The notes under the pieces are model-generated. The model was not told the origin of the DNA. It was given only the letters and a program-made list of their open reading frames with translations, and did no database searches. A stretch of 64,000 nt of DNA from contig CM049318.1 of NCBI GenBank assembly GCA_026874595.1, positions 19,505,456 to 19,569,455 on the forward strand, read 5' to 3'. The first letter of the stretch is position 1; each line of letters starts with the position of its first letter. This document shows, piece by piece, positions 49,642 to 61,435 of this stretch. Origin of the DNA: Sipunculus nudus. Its lineage: Eukaryota > Annelida > Sipuncula > Golfingiida > Sipunculidae. Position numbers and translations under genes: made by a program.

Positions 49642-51758
49642 GGGCGATCCCGGGCTAATCAAGGGTTTGTAAAGGGGTGGGGCCAACCCAGGAAGACTAA
49701 TAAGAAACATATAAAAGGGTCCCCTGCTCCAGAATGTGACGGGTCCATGCAGGCCAGAAAAAAATAGTTTAAAATTCTGAAGAAAGGTTGTTGCGGCTCA
49801 ACCCCTCCCCCACGCCCTCTTGATCTGCCTGTTTATAAACATTTGTGTTTATGTGTGAGGGTGTGTGTGTGCAAAATAACTGTTTTATTTTATACAGGTG
49901 CATATTATAGAAAATCTGCTGTTCTGTCAGTTAAGGCAACCTGTGGCAATAATTTTTAGAATCTTCCTTTAAACACTCAGAGTCAGTGACTCATGCATGT
50001 AATAATATAAATATATTGTATATAAATATATTGTATATATATTGTCAAGGAGAACTGAAGTGATGCTCCATTTGTGACATACCTGTGGTATTTGTTTAAT
50101 ATAAAAGACACTGTGACACATCAAAATATTATCTTAATAAAGATAATAACCATTAATGTTTAATGGTGTATTTATTTCATTTCATTATAATTCGGTCATT
50201 GAAAGTAAACACCGTTTCACTTCGTTATTACAACTTGCAAGTATTTGTTATATATTCTGGTGTAATGCATCATTATAGCCTAAATGAACTGTGAATTAAT
50301 TTTTAACGATTTCTCACTCAATTTCAACGAAATGTACATAATAGGTGTTAACACATATTGTCAGTGAAAAATTTTATCTTGTTTATTGTTGAACAGGAAC
50401 ATCTTAAGGATTATTTTCTAATTATGACTCATGGCTGTCATAATGTCTGATTCCAAGTGGATAATAATAACAAATATGAATTTTTTATCTCTTTTTGTTT
50501 ACTACTAGCTAAAAAATAGCATTTTCCCTTCTCTTTCTTAAACCTCCCTGCCCCCCCGCAGGATACATATGCGACCATAGAATGCAATATTATTATTGTT
50601 TTATATAATAAAAAATCAACAAGCTATGAGATCACTTAATATATTAAGTTTTGTAAATAACAGACAAATGAACAGACCAAAATTTTGTGAAAAATATAAA
50701 CATTATACCTTTAATATAGCCGACAGTTACACATATTAATTTTATTAAAGAACAGCTCAATGATTCAAGATTGTAGGCCCTACCTTTGTCTTTCGGTAGT
50801 TTCTTGACGATTTTTTGTATTTTTTTTTTTTTTTTTTTTTTTTGTCAATTGAACAATCAGAAGATCTTGGTCGATCACCAAAATCTGAGTTCGCGCTTTT
50901 ATCACACCAACAGGTCTGTGAGTTGTAAAGTTCTAACACCAGTAATCAGTAAGGCAGTAATAGCCGTCTTGCATCTTTGAGTGCCAATAAATGCACACTG
51001 TTATGTAAATTGTCGACATGGTTACAATATAAAGCATAGGGCTATACAATTAAACTTGTATCCTCGTCAATAAAAGTTACTGACCTTTTACCAGAGATAT
51101 ATCAAATATATTTTTGGTAACAGGAGATATCATATCGTCGATTGCATATATGAACACATAATACTGCATATCATCCCATGCACATGAACACATGGGAGTG
51201 GGAGACGCTCTGATTCGACAGGGCCAAGATTTATACATTTTGTTTATACCCATCAACTTTTAAGAGTGAAGCGCTGGTGTGGGGAAAATGTAACACTTTT
51301 TAGCACTGGTTACAGGCCAGTGTTTACCAATAGATGGTACATAGGATCATATAGACTGCGTCTTTTGACTAACTGAAAATTTCATGTGTCATTATGGACT
51401 CAATATATGACAGGGCCAAATCGGGCCTGCTTTGTCCCATCCCTGCGTTTTCCTCCCCGTCTTGTGATTTTATTACGAAGAGAAGGAAGAAAACAGATTG
51501 CTGTTACTTTGAATGATACCTGGGGTAACTTTTATAAAAATTATCAACATATGCCTCGACCGTATTAAAAATAAAACATATTTATTATGAGAGGTCCATC
51601 GAGCATTTATAGTTGAAAGTTTACACATGTGTCAGGAATGTCCGACCTGATGTCCGACCTCCGAGTGTGTTTACATGGCCTCGTTTTCAGTCCGGCAATA
51701 ACGTTCGCTGATTGGCTAATAGAGCTGTCGATCACGCACTCGCCGTCAGGTCAATTCC
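48630..51758 (-). repeat. Right arm of the palindrome
   Basis: Mirror image of 45509-48629. Its outer end (GACCTGATGTCCGACCTCC, GTTCGCTGATTGGCTAATAG) reproduces the CCAAT-containing promoter-like sequence of the left end in the opposite orientation. Homology stops at AATTCC (51758). No target-site duplication flanks the pair, so it is not a simple transposon with long TIRs. Confidence 0.95.
49585..49830 (-). mobile_element. MITE-like repeat of the GGCGGATC type with (TA)n (right arm copy)
   Basis: The (TA)n tract at 49585-49638 is followed by CAGGGGCGATCCCGGGCTAA and the reverse complement of 47442-47622. It is the palindromic partner of the left-arm copy. Confidence 0.55.
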
Positions 51759-51814
51759 GAAAGCCACAGCTGCAGCACTGCCATCACTGCATCAGTCTGC
51801 CGCCGAACTGTTTG
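51700..51814 (+). promoter_or_regulatory. CCAAT-box promoter-like end and possible non-coding first exon (plus strand)
   Basis: GCTGATTGGCTAAT (an inverted CCAAT box near 51709) lies at the outer end of the right arm. It is followed by GC-richer sequence ending in a consensus donor, CTGTTTG|GTGAGT (GT at 51815). It could be the untranslated first exon of the plus-strand gene whose start codon lies at 58803, 7 kb downstream. This link is inference, since no transcript is available. Confidence 0.35.
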
Positions 51815-52243
51815 GTGAGTTGTAAAATGTAATATAAAATTCAAACTTGTAGAGTGTTTTCCAAATTATTGTGATATTTTTCCGGAACCAATTTTACGCT
51901 TAAAGATAGGATTACATTTAATAATCGTTCAAGTATAGTATCCTTATACTATAGTGATAGACCAAGTAGTGGCTCAGTTTACAACAACTGTCAACACTGA
52001 CAACAGAGCCACTACTGGGGAGTACTGGGTCTACTGACTGGCTCAGTGGATGTTCTCCGTAGCAGACAAACCGTGACAAATCTGTTGCCAGTGTTGGCGA
52101 ATTAAAACATTAAAAGCCAGTCCAGCATGGGTGTGTTTACTCATTCACCAATAGAAGTTTTATACTTTTCTAAGTGTTGTGTTTTTTCTGTCAATGTGTG
52201 TGTTTCTTGGGGTTAGGGTTGTATCACATTCCAGGCCAAGCAG
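51815..52243. other. Spacer, probable intron
   Basis: Short imperfect inverted pairs occur around 51965-52030 (AGTAGTGGCTCAGT / GAGCCACTACT). No gene was seen. Confidence 0.4.
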
Positions 52244-52339
52244 GGGCGGATTTAGTCCATCTCTGGACCCTTGTGTCCTATGTTAGACCTGATGGACGGA
52301 CACGTAGGGTCCATGGCACATCTGCCAAATCCTAAGAGC

Positions 52340-52370
52340 ACCATCGTTACAAAATATGTAACGATGGGTT
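52340..52370. repeat. Hairpin within the TIR
   Basis: CCATCGTTACAAAATATGTAACGATGG forms a 10-bp perfect stem with a short A/T loop. It is repeated in the opposite TIR at about 56798-56828. Confidence 0.85.
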
Positions 52371-52834
52371 TGGGGTCCTCAGCTGAGATGACAGGCCTAA
52401 TCGCTTACAAAAACTGCACCTGGCTTATCTAGAGAACCGTTACTAACCGTCTACAAGTTTGATTGTACTTTCCTACTTCAAATATATAATATTTTGATTC
52501 TTTTTCCTCGCGGATCCTCTAAGACAGGCAGTCAGGACCTGTTTACAATATGGAAGACCTACCGCGGTGCACTGTGGGACGGAATCGCACTCTCCATGCA
52601 TATGAAAGCCTGCTGTATGTCTGCATTCACTGCAATCGGGCCGGACCCTAAGACCTTGAGATGGTATCCAGCATTCACGACCTCTTTATTGCCAAAAGGA
52701 AAAGCATAATGATAGAAATGACTGGATCTGTTCATTATCTTAAGGAAAATACCTAGAAATCGATGCCATAAAGATCTATTAGGCTTGCTGCTTTCCCTCA
52801 TACAGATGTGGTCAATTTGATCATATTGTATGAC

Positions 52835-53177
52835 AGTGGTGGATCAAAAGGGGTGCCCCCCCCCCTTGAGCTGAAACATCTCTCTTTTTACTTAATTTTT
52901 CTCAGATATTTGTAATTAATTTTCATTTTTTTTTTTCAGATTATTTTATTCCCTAGCTATTAAATTATAAAATTAACCACAGTTTGTTACTTTTTAATTC
53001 ATAATGTGCATATCTGTACGTGATATGCTCAATAATTAAGACGGCACCCAAAATTTCTTTACCGACGGATCGAGTCTTTCCGTTATAACACTCTGCCGGG
53101 TCATAACTTCGAGGAAACAGTTTATAATTTTTTTCAATATGGGAGGAAGACCCTCCCCATGTATACTAGTAATAAAC

Positions 53178-53214
<37 letters not shown>

Positions 53215-53323
53215 CAGAAAATTGTTAAAAAAAGAACAAAAGAACTTATTAATTCTTAATATACCTACTTTCCGCTAACCCATATTAGCACTCCCTTGTT
53301 CTCATATTTCTGGATCCGCCACT
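52835..53323. mobile_element. Nested MITE with AGTGG(C/T)GGATC ends
   Basis: Left end AGTGGTGGATCA and right end TGGATCCGCCACT are inverted repeats about 12 bases long around a C-tract-bearing, A/T-rich 489-bp body with (TA)n at about 53180-53212. It is inserted just inside the left TIR of the MULE-like element, explaining why homology to the right TIR stops near 52832. Confidence 0.6.
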
Positions 53324-53791
53324 CTATTTCTACATCTTGCTTGTAATATTTCTCTCTCGCGCTCACTTTGTGATTTTTTCCTTCCGTCCCCCTCCCCCAG
53401 GCAAGATATAAACATATAATAAAGGATTTATCCCGAATACATATTAAAACATGACATTAGACAAGAATAGAATTCATGAAAAGCCTATTGTACAATCAAT
53501 TTAATTTCTCAATAATTTTTTGTATGGAAGCTATAACCATATATATACAGCCTTTGACGATTTTCACAAACACGCTTGCATATGCAGGGAAATAAAAAAA
53601 ATATGGTGGACAAGATGTGTTTGCCCAACCAAGCACTGTAATGTATATAAACGATCTTATTTTAGGCGTTTTGTATTAAGATTTTACTTATTTGTGTGAT
53701 CAAAATAACCAAAAACTGCTTATTGTTACATCCCAAATTAACACAAAATTATGCACAAATGTACTTGCTATTAATGTGAAGTATATATATT

Positions 53792-53843
<52 letters not shown>

Positions 53844-54516
53844 TTAGACTAAACGTTTGCCAAGGTACACAAACATTGCATTGCACCACTATACACATTC
53901 TGCGAATGTCATTTTTTTTTTAACCATTACATGCAGATGTACTGGCCCGGGGCCCGGCCTGTGTCTAACTCCGCTGGATCGGTCCATTGTCCAATATAAA
54001 ATGTTGTTTATCTGAAAACTATATACTTTTGAAAAGCTAAAGAGAATTCACCTAAAATTAAATTTATTTTCGGTAGAGATATTTATGTCTCATGTGTCAA
54101 GTCTGTAAGCTGTCTTGTGCATGCCTACATCTGCGCAGTGAGGTAAAAACTCAGACAGCGTCGTGTTACAGGAGCGCAATCATTTTAAGAAATCAATACG
54201 ACTATAAACAAGATGCATATCGATTGTCACAGAGGAACGAGCTGGTTTTTTAACGTAACTGTGAACAGGGAGTATTTATTTTATAATATGAAAAGGCCTG
54301 TTTAAATCTTTACTTATAACCAATAACGTTTAACATAAACGTTACAAGAAAACCATGAACTTTTTATCCGTATATATTATCCGTATATTATTGTATATAT
54401 CTCAACTCTATAAATTTGAGAGGCTTTTTCATAAGACTTTTATCAGGAATTCAGTTATTGCGTTAATTCCCACTTAACATACATAAATATGTGTGTGTGC
54501 ATGTGTGTGAAAGGAG

Positions 54517-54581
<65 letters not shown>

Positions 54582-55717
54582 TAATATTATCATGCATGCT
54601 TTTCGCTATATACGACATCTAGTTCTTAACAAAAAATGTTGACGGAGCGCATTTTATTTATAACATGACATGCATACAAAACAGTTATCGGACTGAGCGC
54701 ATTCTCTTATAACATTAATATAAATATAAAAGGATTGCATTTATTTTACAGCTGACATACATTCTAAATCATGACATGCGCTAAAGCGGGCGGCAAGCGC
54801 AAGCGGTCACGCGGTATTTTCAAAACAGACATGCTTTGGCGGAATGTGGAATCGCTATGGAAGATGAAGAACTTATGTGGTATTTTATATTTTTGTCTGA
54901 GACAAGTACCGCTGTTTAGCGCAAATTTAATAAAATAATCATGATTGTGCTTGGTGAACAATAACATATTATTTAATAAACAAGTATATTATATGTTATA
55001 TGTTATAACATATATATATATGTAATTTATACAAATCAATTAATTATATATAAACATGCATATGAATATATAAAGTTCTTATAAATGATATATTTTCTTA
55101 CATATTGTAGTGTATAAGTAAGTTGTTATTTAAATACATTTTACCAGATTTTCAATAGACACAATAGATATTTACTATAGGCATGCGCACACGCCCGGCA
55201 TGCAGACATCGCTCCATGCATGCAGTGCATGTTTCGGCCCTCATATGCTTTCTTAATAGAAATTTTAAGAGGAATTATCTATTTTATACCTGAATTACCT
55301 TATATTTTGTTTCTCTATGACCAGTACTAAAGTACTAACATGTATCAGGAATTCCTCGATAGACAGGAATACCAGCGGGAGCCCTTTTTTATTTTTTTAA
55401 AAGAATAAATGCCCCTTTGCGACTTAAGGTATATGTGTACATGTGTATTATACACAGTATACATATTTATGTCCTTGAGCAGAATCACGATATCCCTGAC
55501 TTTTTACATTTCTTTACGGAAATTACAAAATTAAATTATGAATATAGTAAAACATAGGCCTACTTTACCTCTCCAGTGCAGTTTAGTCCGGTGCCGACAG
55601 TCTTAAATTCTTGTGACAATTAATAAAGTATCTATCCGACCTTTCTTAACTATTTGATCATCTGGTATTTTTATTGTGAGAGTATATATATATTCAGCGA
55701 GAGACTCATGAATGGAA

Positions 55718-55756
<39 letters not shown>

Positions 55757-55852
55757 CAGTGTTGTTTTTCTTCAGAGTTATACCGCTCTGGCCTAGTCTG
55801 TAGGCCATAGAGCACTTTACAATGGAGGGTAACTCTACCTTCTCTCTCTCTC

Positions 55853-55927
<75 letters not shown>

Positions 55928-56335
55928 TAAACATTTTTTGCTTTTATGCGCATTTGATTGTACTTATTTTTATATCCCCACAAGTATGCCTTATTATAGA
56001 CTATGTATAAATAAATGGTGTATTCCTACCAGTATAAGTCGTTATTTTTGCTGAATTTTTATGGATAAAAAATTTATAATGTCATGTTTTCATATTTATT
56101 CGGGATAAATCATTTTTTATATGTTCCATGTTTATATATGGCTTGGGGGAGGGGGATTGAAGGAAGAAACACACAAAGCGATTACAGGTGATTTTGATAA
56201 TGTACAGTTTTCAGTAAAAAAAAATCATTTCCAGTGTCATTTAACAAGAGAGGAAAAAATACATTTCCAGTGTCATTTACGAGAAAGAGAGAGGTAGAGA
56301 AAGAGAGAGATAGAAATGTTACAAACACTCCAATT
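53324..56335. other. Interior of the long-TIR element: simple repeats, no gene
   Basis: (TA)n tracts lie at about 53795-53840, 54519-54580 and 55723-55755. A (TC)n to (TA)n compound tract occupies 55839-55927, and a GA-rich tract lies near 56280-56310. Frames here are caused by the dinucleotide tracts or are short and unsupported. Confidence 0.6.
55839..55927. repeat. (TC)n-(TA)n compound microsatellite
   Basis: About 25 TC units with one interruption, then about 15 TA units. It produces long low-complexity open frames that are not genes. Confidence 0.9.
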
Positions 56336-56915
56336 GATACAATATAATCTAATTGACCTCATCTGTATGAGGGAAAGCAGCAAGCCTAATAGACCTTTAT
56401 GGCATCGATTTCTAGGTATTTTCCTTAAGATAATGAACAGATCCAGTCATTTCTATCATTAGGCTTTTCCTTTTGGCAATAAAGAGGTCGTGAATGCTGG
56501 ATACCATCTCAAGGTCTTAGGGTCCGGCCCGATTGCAGTGAATGCAGACATACAGCAGGCTTTCATATGCATGGAGAGTGCGATTCCGTCCCACAGTGCA
56601 CCGCGGTAGGTCTTCCATATTGTAAACAGGTCCTGACTGCCTGTCTTAGAGGATCCGCGAGGAAAAAGAATCAAAATATTATATATTTGAAGTAGGAAAG
56701 TACAATCAAACTTGTAGACGGTTAGTAACGGTTCTCTAGATAAGCCAGGTGCAGTTTTTGTAAGCGATTAGGCCTGTCATCTCAGCTGAGGACCCCAAAC
56801 CCATCGTTACATATTTTGTAACGATGGTGCTCTTAGGATTTGGCAGATGTGCCATGGACCCTACGTGTCCGTCCATCAGGTCTAACATAGGACACAAGGG
56901 TCCAGAGATGGACTA

Positions 56916-57190
56916 GGGCGGATTCAGGATTTAAGAAAGGGGAGGGACCTCCGAGGGTCGAACCCAAATAGACTAAAACTCAAAGAAAGCCTAAAAAAAG
57001 TCCTCTGGTCTGAGAAGGAGGGGGTAAAAATTTTTAAATTTATATCTATAAATATCTAATATTATAATTTATGCATCTGTAGATGTGCGTATTTCCACTC
57101 CCTCGGGGAGTGGTAATAATTAAGGAATGTGGTAATAATTAAGGGATGCTTATTTCCATTCCTCCCCCCCCCCCCTCCCCGGGCATGACC
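56916..57190 (+). mobile_element. Continuation of the GGGGCGGATT-type repeat (insertion target)
   Basis: GGGCGGATTCAGGATTTAAG and the following G- and C-rich, A/T-interrupted sequence resume the repeat that starts at about 52240 and was split by the MULE-like insertion. A C-tract lies near 57165-57178. The exact 3' end is unclear. Confidence 0.5.
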
Positions 57191-58772
57191 ACTCCTCATG
57201 TTAGATAAATTCTAATAATTAGTTTGAATAGAAATTCATTTACAGCAGCTCTGTTGAATAACATGGATTAAGGAATATAATGAAAAATGAATGTCTTGCC
57301 TTTGGGATGTATATCTAGGCCTCTAGGTAAAGACTATATTGACAGCAGTCTTTAACCATCCTATGTTGCTTTTATTGTTTTAGTTTTCTTTTGTCATAGA
57401 TCCAGTAACTTTCACCTATTTTGTCACCAGGGTGTCATCATTGAAACTATTCAAGATGAAATAAATGGTGTGGTATATTACTGTAACAACTAGGGGTAGC
57501 AGGTGCCAGTCCAGTTTGATTGTGTGGACTTTACCTAGTATTCTGAGCCAAAAGCTGACTGCATTAGTCTGAGCATATACACAAAACCAGGGCTCACTGA
57601 TGAGGTGTCAATCAAACACTGATAAGGACTCGGGCAGGAATCAATTTAAGTTTTGTCTAAACTGTCCTCGCCCTTCTGCTTTAAAGTCAGTTCTCATGTT
57701 CAACATATAAATTTTCAATTTTATTAATAAACTAAGATATGAATATATGTCTTTGAAAAATTGATGGCAAATATGAATGTAATTTAATTATCAGGTGTTA
57801 CTCTACAAATCATAAATGTTTTAAACCTTTAATAATAATATGTTTAATAGTTTAATGTGTTAAAATGAAATATGTTTCAATATAAAAACCTAACAAAATT
57901 GTTTAAAGGGCTTAAATGTATAACTTTATATGTCCCTTATCCTCCTATAGAAGTACATGGAATAGGATTATGTAAAAAAAAAAAGCTATAATTCAGACTT
58001 GATAAAGCAAAAACATCTTCAGTCAGATAGGATCTTTCCCAAATGTGTGTTAAATGTTCCCTGAATTATTAATGTACCTTGTGTAAGGATGTACATTGTA
58101 AGGTACATAATACCTCCATATGTGCCCATGAATGAAAATGGTCAAAGTGGTATGTGACACTTCAGATGTAATGGACAGCTTGGTCTGTTTCTTTTAAATC
58201 AGTACTGAGCTGTCTAAGGATCATGTTTCTCATGCTGGGCTGCCCAGTCTGCTAGGTGCTTGCACAGCTTGGGTTCAGTTTCACAGGTCAGCCCCTGCAG
58301 ACATGTACAGAGTTGTGCCAGAGCATGGTCCAGGGTTATTATAGTTACATCTGGTCTGAGATCAAGTACAAGCTGACTTCATTCATTCCAGTTTAAAATG
58401 TGAGTTAGCGAATGCATGGTCAATATTATAAGATTTATATATTTAAAATGAAGTTTTAAACCTAAATGACACCACTTTCAGCATTTGGTGTTTATATTTT
58501 CTATTAACAGCATTTGGTAGGAATTAATTGAAGATAATATGTGATATTTATTATTTGATTTGTATTTTTGAAAATATACTAGGCTAGTTATTGGTGGTTA
58601 CAATTTACACAACATTAATTCACTTAATTATGATTCTATTTGTCATAATTTTAAAAGGTTCATCAAGAACAGTTATTGTTATGCAGTAGATCAGTATCAC
58701 TAAAACTCCTTCCACCGCAGACAAAGCTCAGAATATAGTCAAATAATGATGCCATGCTTACTTAATTTACAG
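57191..58772. other. Probable intron or 5' flank of the 58.8-kb gene
   Basis: No repeat or exon was recognised. Composition becomes more balanced near 58190-58390. It ends in an acceptor-like TTAATTTACAG at 58772. Confidence 0.45.
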
Positions 58773-58802
58773 AAAGCTCAAGGGGTAACCATTTAAAAGA
58801 AA

Positions 58803-59046
58803 ATGGCGGCACCTGGGAACAGACTGGAGAATGATCCAGGAAGTCAGATTCCTGAACAGAGGCCTCGATCCACAGACAGTGCTGATATTTCTGGCATTAG
58901 GACTGCTCTCAGAACTGATCTAGACAAGTGGTTCGTGGAGAGTGGGATCTCAGGAGAAGCGTATTCGAAGCTGCTGGGTATTGTGGCCAAAATGGAGGCC
59001 GTTAAGAGGAAGAAGGAGATGAAGTTACTCAAAAAGAACCTTTCAG
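58803..59046 (+). CDS. Gene A, exon 1 (first coding exon), unknown small protein
   Basis: ATG 58803 has a strong context (AAAATGGCG) and an in-frame stop TAA at 58794-58796 just upstream. 81 codons plus one base lead to a good donor (TCAG|GTGAGC, GT at 59047). Residues 1-30 are polar and probably disordered. Residues 31-80 are predicted helical (RTALRTDLDKWFVESGISG and beyond) and end in a basic cluster KRKKEMKLLKK. Coding character here is much stronger than anywhere else outside the LINE. The exon starts at about 58773 after an acceptor, so a 5' UTR exon may lie upstream (candidate 51700-51814). Function is not recognised; the helical, lysine-rich end might be a nuclear signal or a coiled coil. 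Confidence 0.75.
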
Positions 59047-59198
59047 GTGAGCAGGGGATAATATCAATTCAGTGTGATCTCAGAGTTTTTATTAATACAG
59101 TAACAGTTTGCCTAACACCTCAAAACAAAGACCACATTTTACATACCTTTACAATACCTTACATAGAAGACCACCTAGGAAATGCAACCACTTTATCA

Positions 59199-59290
59199 AG
59201 CAGGGGCAGATTAGGGGGGGGGGGGGCAGGCAGCATGCGCCCCCCCCCCCCCTTTTTTTATAACCAAAAAATCTGGGGGAAAAAAAACTC
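59199..59290 (+). mobile_element. GGGGC(A/G)GATT-type repeat fragment with G- and C-tracts, in Gene A intron 1
   Basis: CAAGCAGGGGCAGATTAGG resembles the start of the repeat at 52238 and is followed by G- and C-tracts (59213-59250). Short and degenerate. The ORF running through here from exon 1 is intron readthrough. Confidence 0.4.
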
Positions 59291-59598
59291 ATAGTACACC
59301 GTCACACTTCCAGTTATAATATATGTCTTGCTTTATAATGCATTTCAGCTACCCCATATTGAGGATATATAATAGAGGTTATATAATAGAGGATATATAA
59401 AGTATTCAAGGGTGTACACCTGTCAAATACTTTTACATTAAGCTGGACTTTACTTGCTTGTGCAACATCAGTTACATGTATGTTATTTAGTGGATTTCCT
59501 TGTGATAAGTAAGAATTTAAAAATGGATTAGTTGCTAGCATTGCAGCAGTGCACAATGAGTGCATGCATATTATCATATGGCGGGCTTCCATAAACTG

Positions 59599-59602
<4 letters not shown>

Positions 59603-59667
<65 letters not shown>
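59603..59667. repeat. (TC)n-(TA)n compound microsatellite
   Basis: About 12 TC units followed by about 19 TA units, directly before the 5' end of a pearl/HINE-like element. The same compound arrangement occurs at 55839-55927. Confidence 0.9.
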
Positions 59668-59669
<2 letters not shown>

Positions 59670-59687
59670 CAAATAAACAATAAAATT

Positions 59688-61175
59688 AAAACAAGGGACC
59701 CATGGGTGACAGCACTCAGCTAAATTTTGTAAAATTTTAGCAAATGCAACATGAACTTACTTTTATTTTTTTACATATAAGCATTTGAAAAGCTAAGAGG
59801 AAATTGCCTTGCTATTTTGTGATAATCAAATACAAAATATATGAATGCAACACATATACCAGATGGCACATTTTGGACTACAATAAATTTAAGATGCAGG
59901 AGCCTCTCATGATCAAATATTTGTAAAGCTATCTGTATTTTAACAATGTGAAAGTAATACATGTTTAAAATGCCCATTAGGAATATATGAAACACTGTTA
60001 AATATAGAATAAGGAAGGAAGTGGAGATCATCTGTTGTATGATAATAAACATCTCATGTATTGACTTAAATAAAGTACTGTAAAAAATAGAATTGTACAT
60101 CTTCAAATGAACATAAACAAAAAATAAGTATATATTTTACTCTGTATTATACACCTTAAACCATTTAATCATGCAATAAGGGAAAAAGGTTATGGGGCTA
60201 ACAGTTAGACCAAAGGATATATTTGATAACAAAAATGTGTAAATGTAATTAATAATTCTAAATACAGTTTAAAGGTTACATTCCAGGAAAGTATGCCCAA
60301 ATTCTTTATTGAGTGTAGCAGTAGTATGCATGGCAAGAGATATTTATGGAATGCTCCACACTTTTATAGCAAATACATCACTTTGTGGGCACAATTTAAT
60401 GTGTAATTTAACACAGTAAAAGTACTGGGGGAGCAGGAGGGTTGCAGAAGGGAAGCCAAGCTGGCCCTAGTTGAAGCTTAGCAAAGCCAAGCTGCCTGGA
60501 GTGAGGGGTGATTATATAACATCACCCACTACACACCACTGTTACACTGGGCTGGCTGATGTAAATAATACTTGACATGATGTCTCAAAACTTGAATAAA
60601 ACCTACTATTTTCAATTAATTCCTTTGAAAAACTAGATTTTAAAAGATTAAATCCTTGTGTATACATGCTGTGAAAATTAAATCAACAGTGCATACCAGG
60701 AAAAAATGTGCCTTGGCCAAAGTTGGACAAAATTTAAGGTACTGATTTATTATTAATGCTAATAACTTAAGATATTGGCAAAAGTCAGATCTAATTTTGA
60801 GTACATATAAATTGAATCTTCATTAAATAAAGTTATATGCCTGAAAAAAAGTCTCTAGCTTCAGCAATTCTCATGTTTAATGGATAAATATATTTCCTCA
60901 TTTTTTACAAAGTGCATTATGTGTGGGCAGGAGAATATGTATTTAAAAAATGATAAAAAAGATCAGTGGTGTTGATATTAGGCAGACTTGAAGTGTAAAA
61001 ATGGGTTTTAATGAAAAATTTAGGGTTTTCCCTAATATCTTGGGGAACTAAGATCTAGTGACCCAATATTTGGTATGGTAGGAGATTTAGGGGACATCTA
61101 ACTGTATGCGAAATTTTGGATGCATAGGTCCAATGGTTTCAAAATGAAGGACAGAGGACCATGATTAATGCTCAG
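59688..61175 (+). mobile_element. Pearl/HINE-like element in intron 1 of Gene A
   Basis: The 5' end is AAAACAAGGGACCCATGGGTG with CACTCAGCT. The core lies at about 60590-61140 (TGTGCCTTGGCCAAAGTTGG, ATTTAAGGTACTGATT, TTGATATTAGGCAGACTTG). The 3' end is decayed to AAGGACAGAGGACCATGATTAATGCTCAG, with no ACGG array or hairpin. It lies in the same orientation as the copies at 12-30 kb. Confidence 0.65.
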
Positions 61176-61289
61176 AAAATATCCTTTCTTTAGTGGAATA
61201 TTCTGTTAAAATATTACAATACACAATGTCCAAAAGTGTGCTTGACCACTATCATTGTTTTATATAGCTTACATTTTGTAATGTATGAT

Positions 61290-61400
61290 CATTATTTTTT
61301 AATTAAAAAAAAATTAAAAAAAATGATTTAAATCATAAAAATCTGATTTAAATAAATCCAATTTTTTATTTTTTTAAAAATAAAAAATATCAACAACCCT
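61290..61400. repeat. GATTTAAATC-rich A/T repeat
   Basis: Repeated ATTTAAAT / AATCTGATTTAAAT phrases in a poly-A/T context, a pattern I have seen as a short interspersed A/T repeat in several animals. The boundary and class are uncertain. Confidence 0.4.
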
Positions 61401-61435
61401 GCTTTGGAAGCACCATGGTGACTCACCAAAAATCC

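Larger units (their letters stand above)
52253..56915. mobile_element. Long-TIR DNA transposon, 4663 bp, MULE-like
   Basis: Bounded by 580-bp inverted repeats (52253-52832 and 56336-56915), essentially identical for their outer 500+ bases, with termini TAGTCCATCTCTGGACCC. It is flanked by an exact 9-bp direct repeat GGGCGGATT (52244-52252 and 56916-56924). Long TIRs plus a 9-bp duplication fit Mutator-like elements best. It is inserted in a GGGGCGGATT-type repeat. The interior holds a nested MITE, (TA)n tracts and no recognisable transposase, so it appears non-autonomous. The 71-codon frame at 52494-52709 and its copy at 56459-56674 (minus) are the same TIR sequence read on opposite strands. 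Confidence 0.8.

Noticed and set aside
45509-51758. Palindrome as the long TIRs of a giant transposon
   Set aside because: There is no spacer or internal domain, no target-site duplication outside GGAATTGACC...GGTCAATTCC, and the arms are contiguous.
52494-52709. 71-codon ORF whose protein recurs exactly at 56459-56674 on the minus strand, suggesting a conserved gene pair
   Set aside because: Both lie inside the 580-bp inverted repeats of one transposon. Nucleotide identity of the whole TIR explains it, and there is no domain or independent conservation.
59047-59294. Extension of the exon 1 ORF to 163 codons
   Set aside because: It reads through a good donor at 59047 into G- and C-tracts of a repeat. 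The spliced model with exons 2-4 is better supported.
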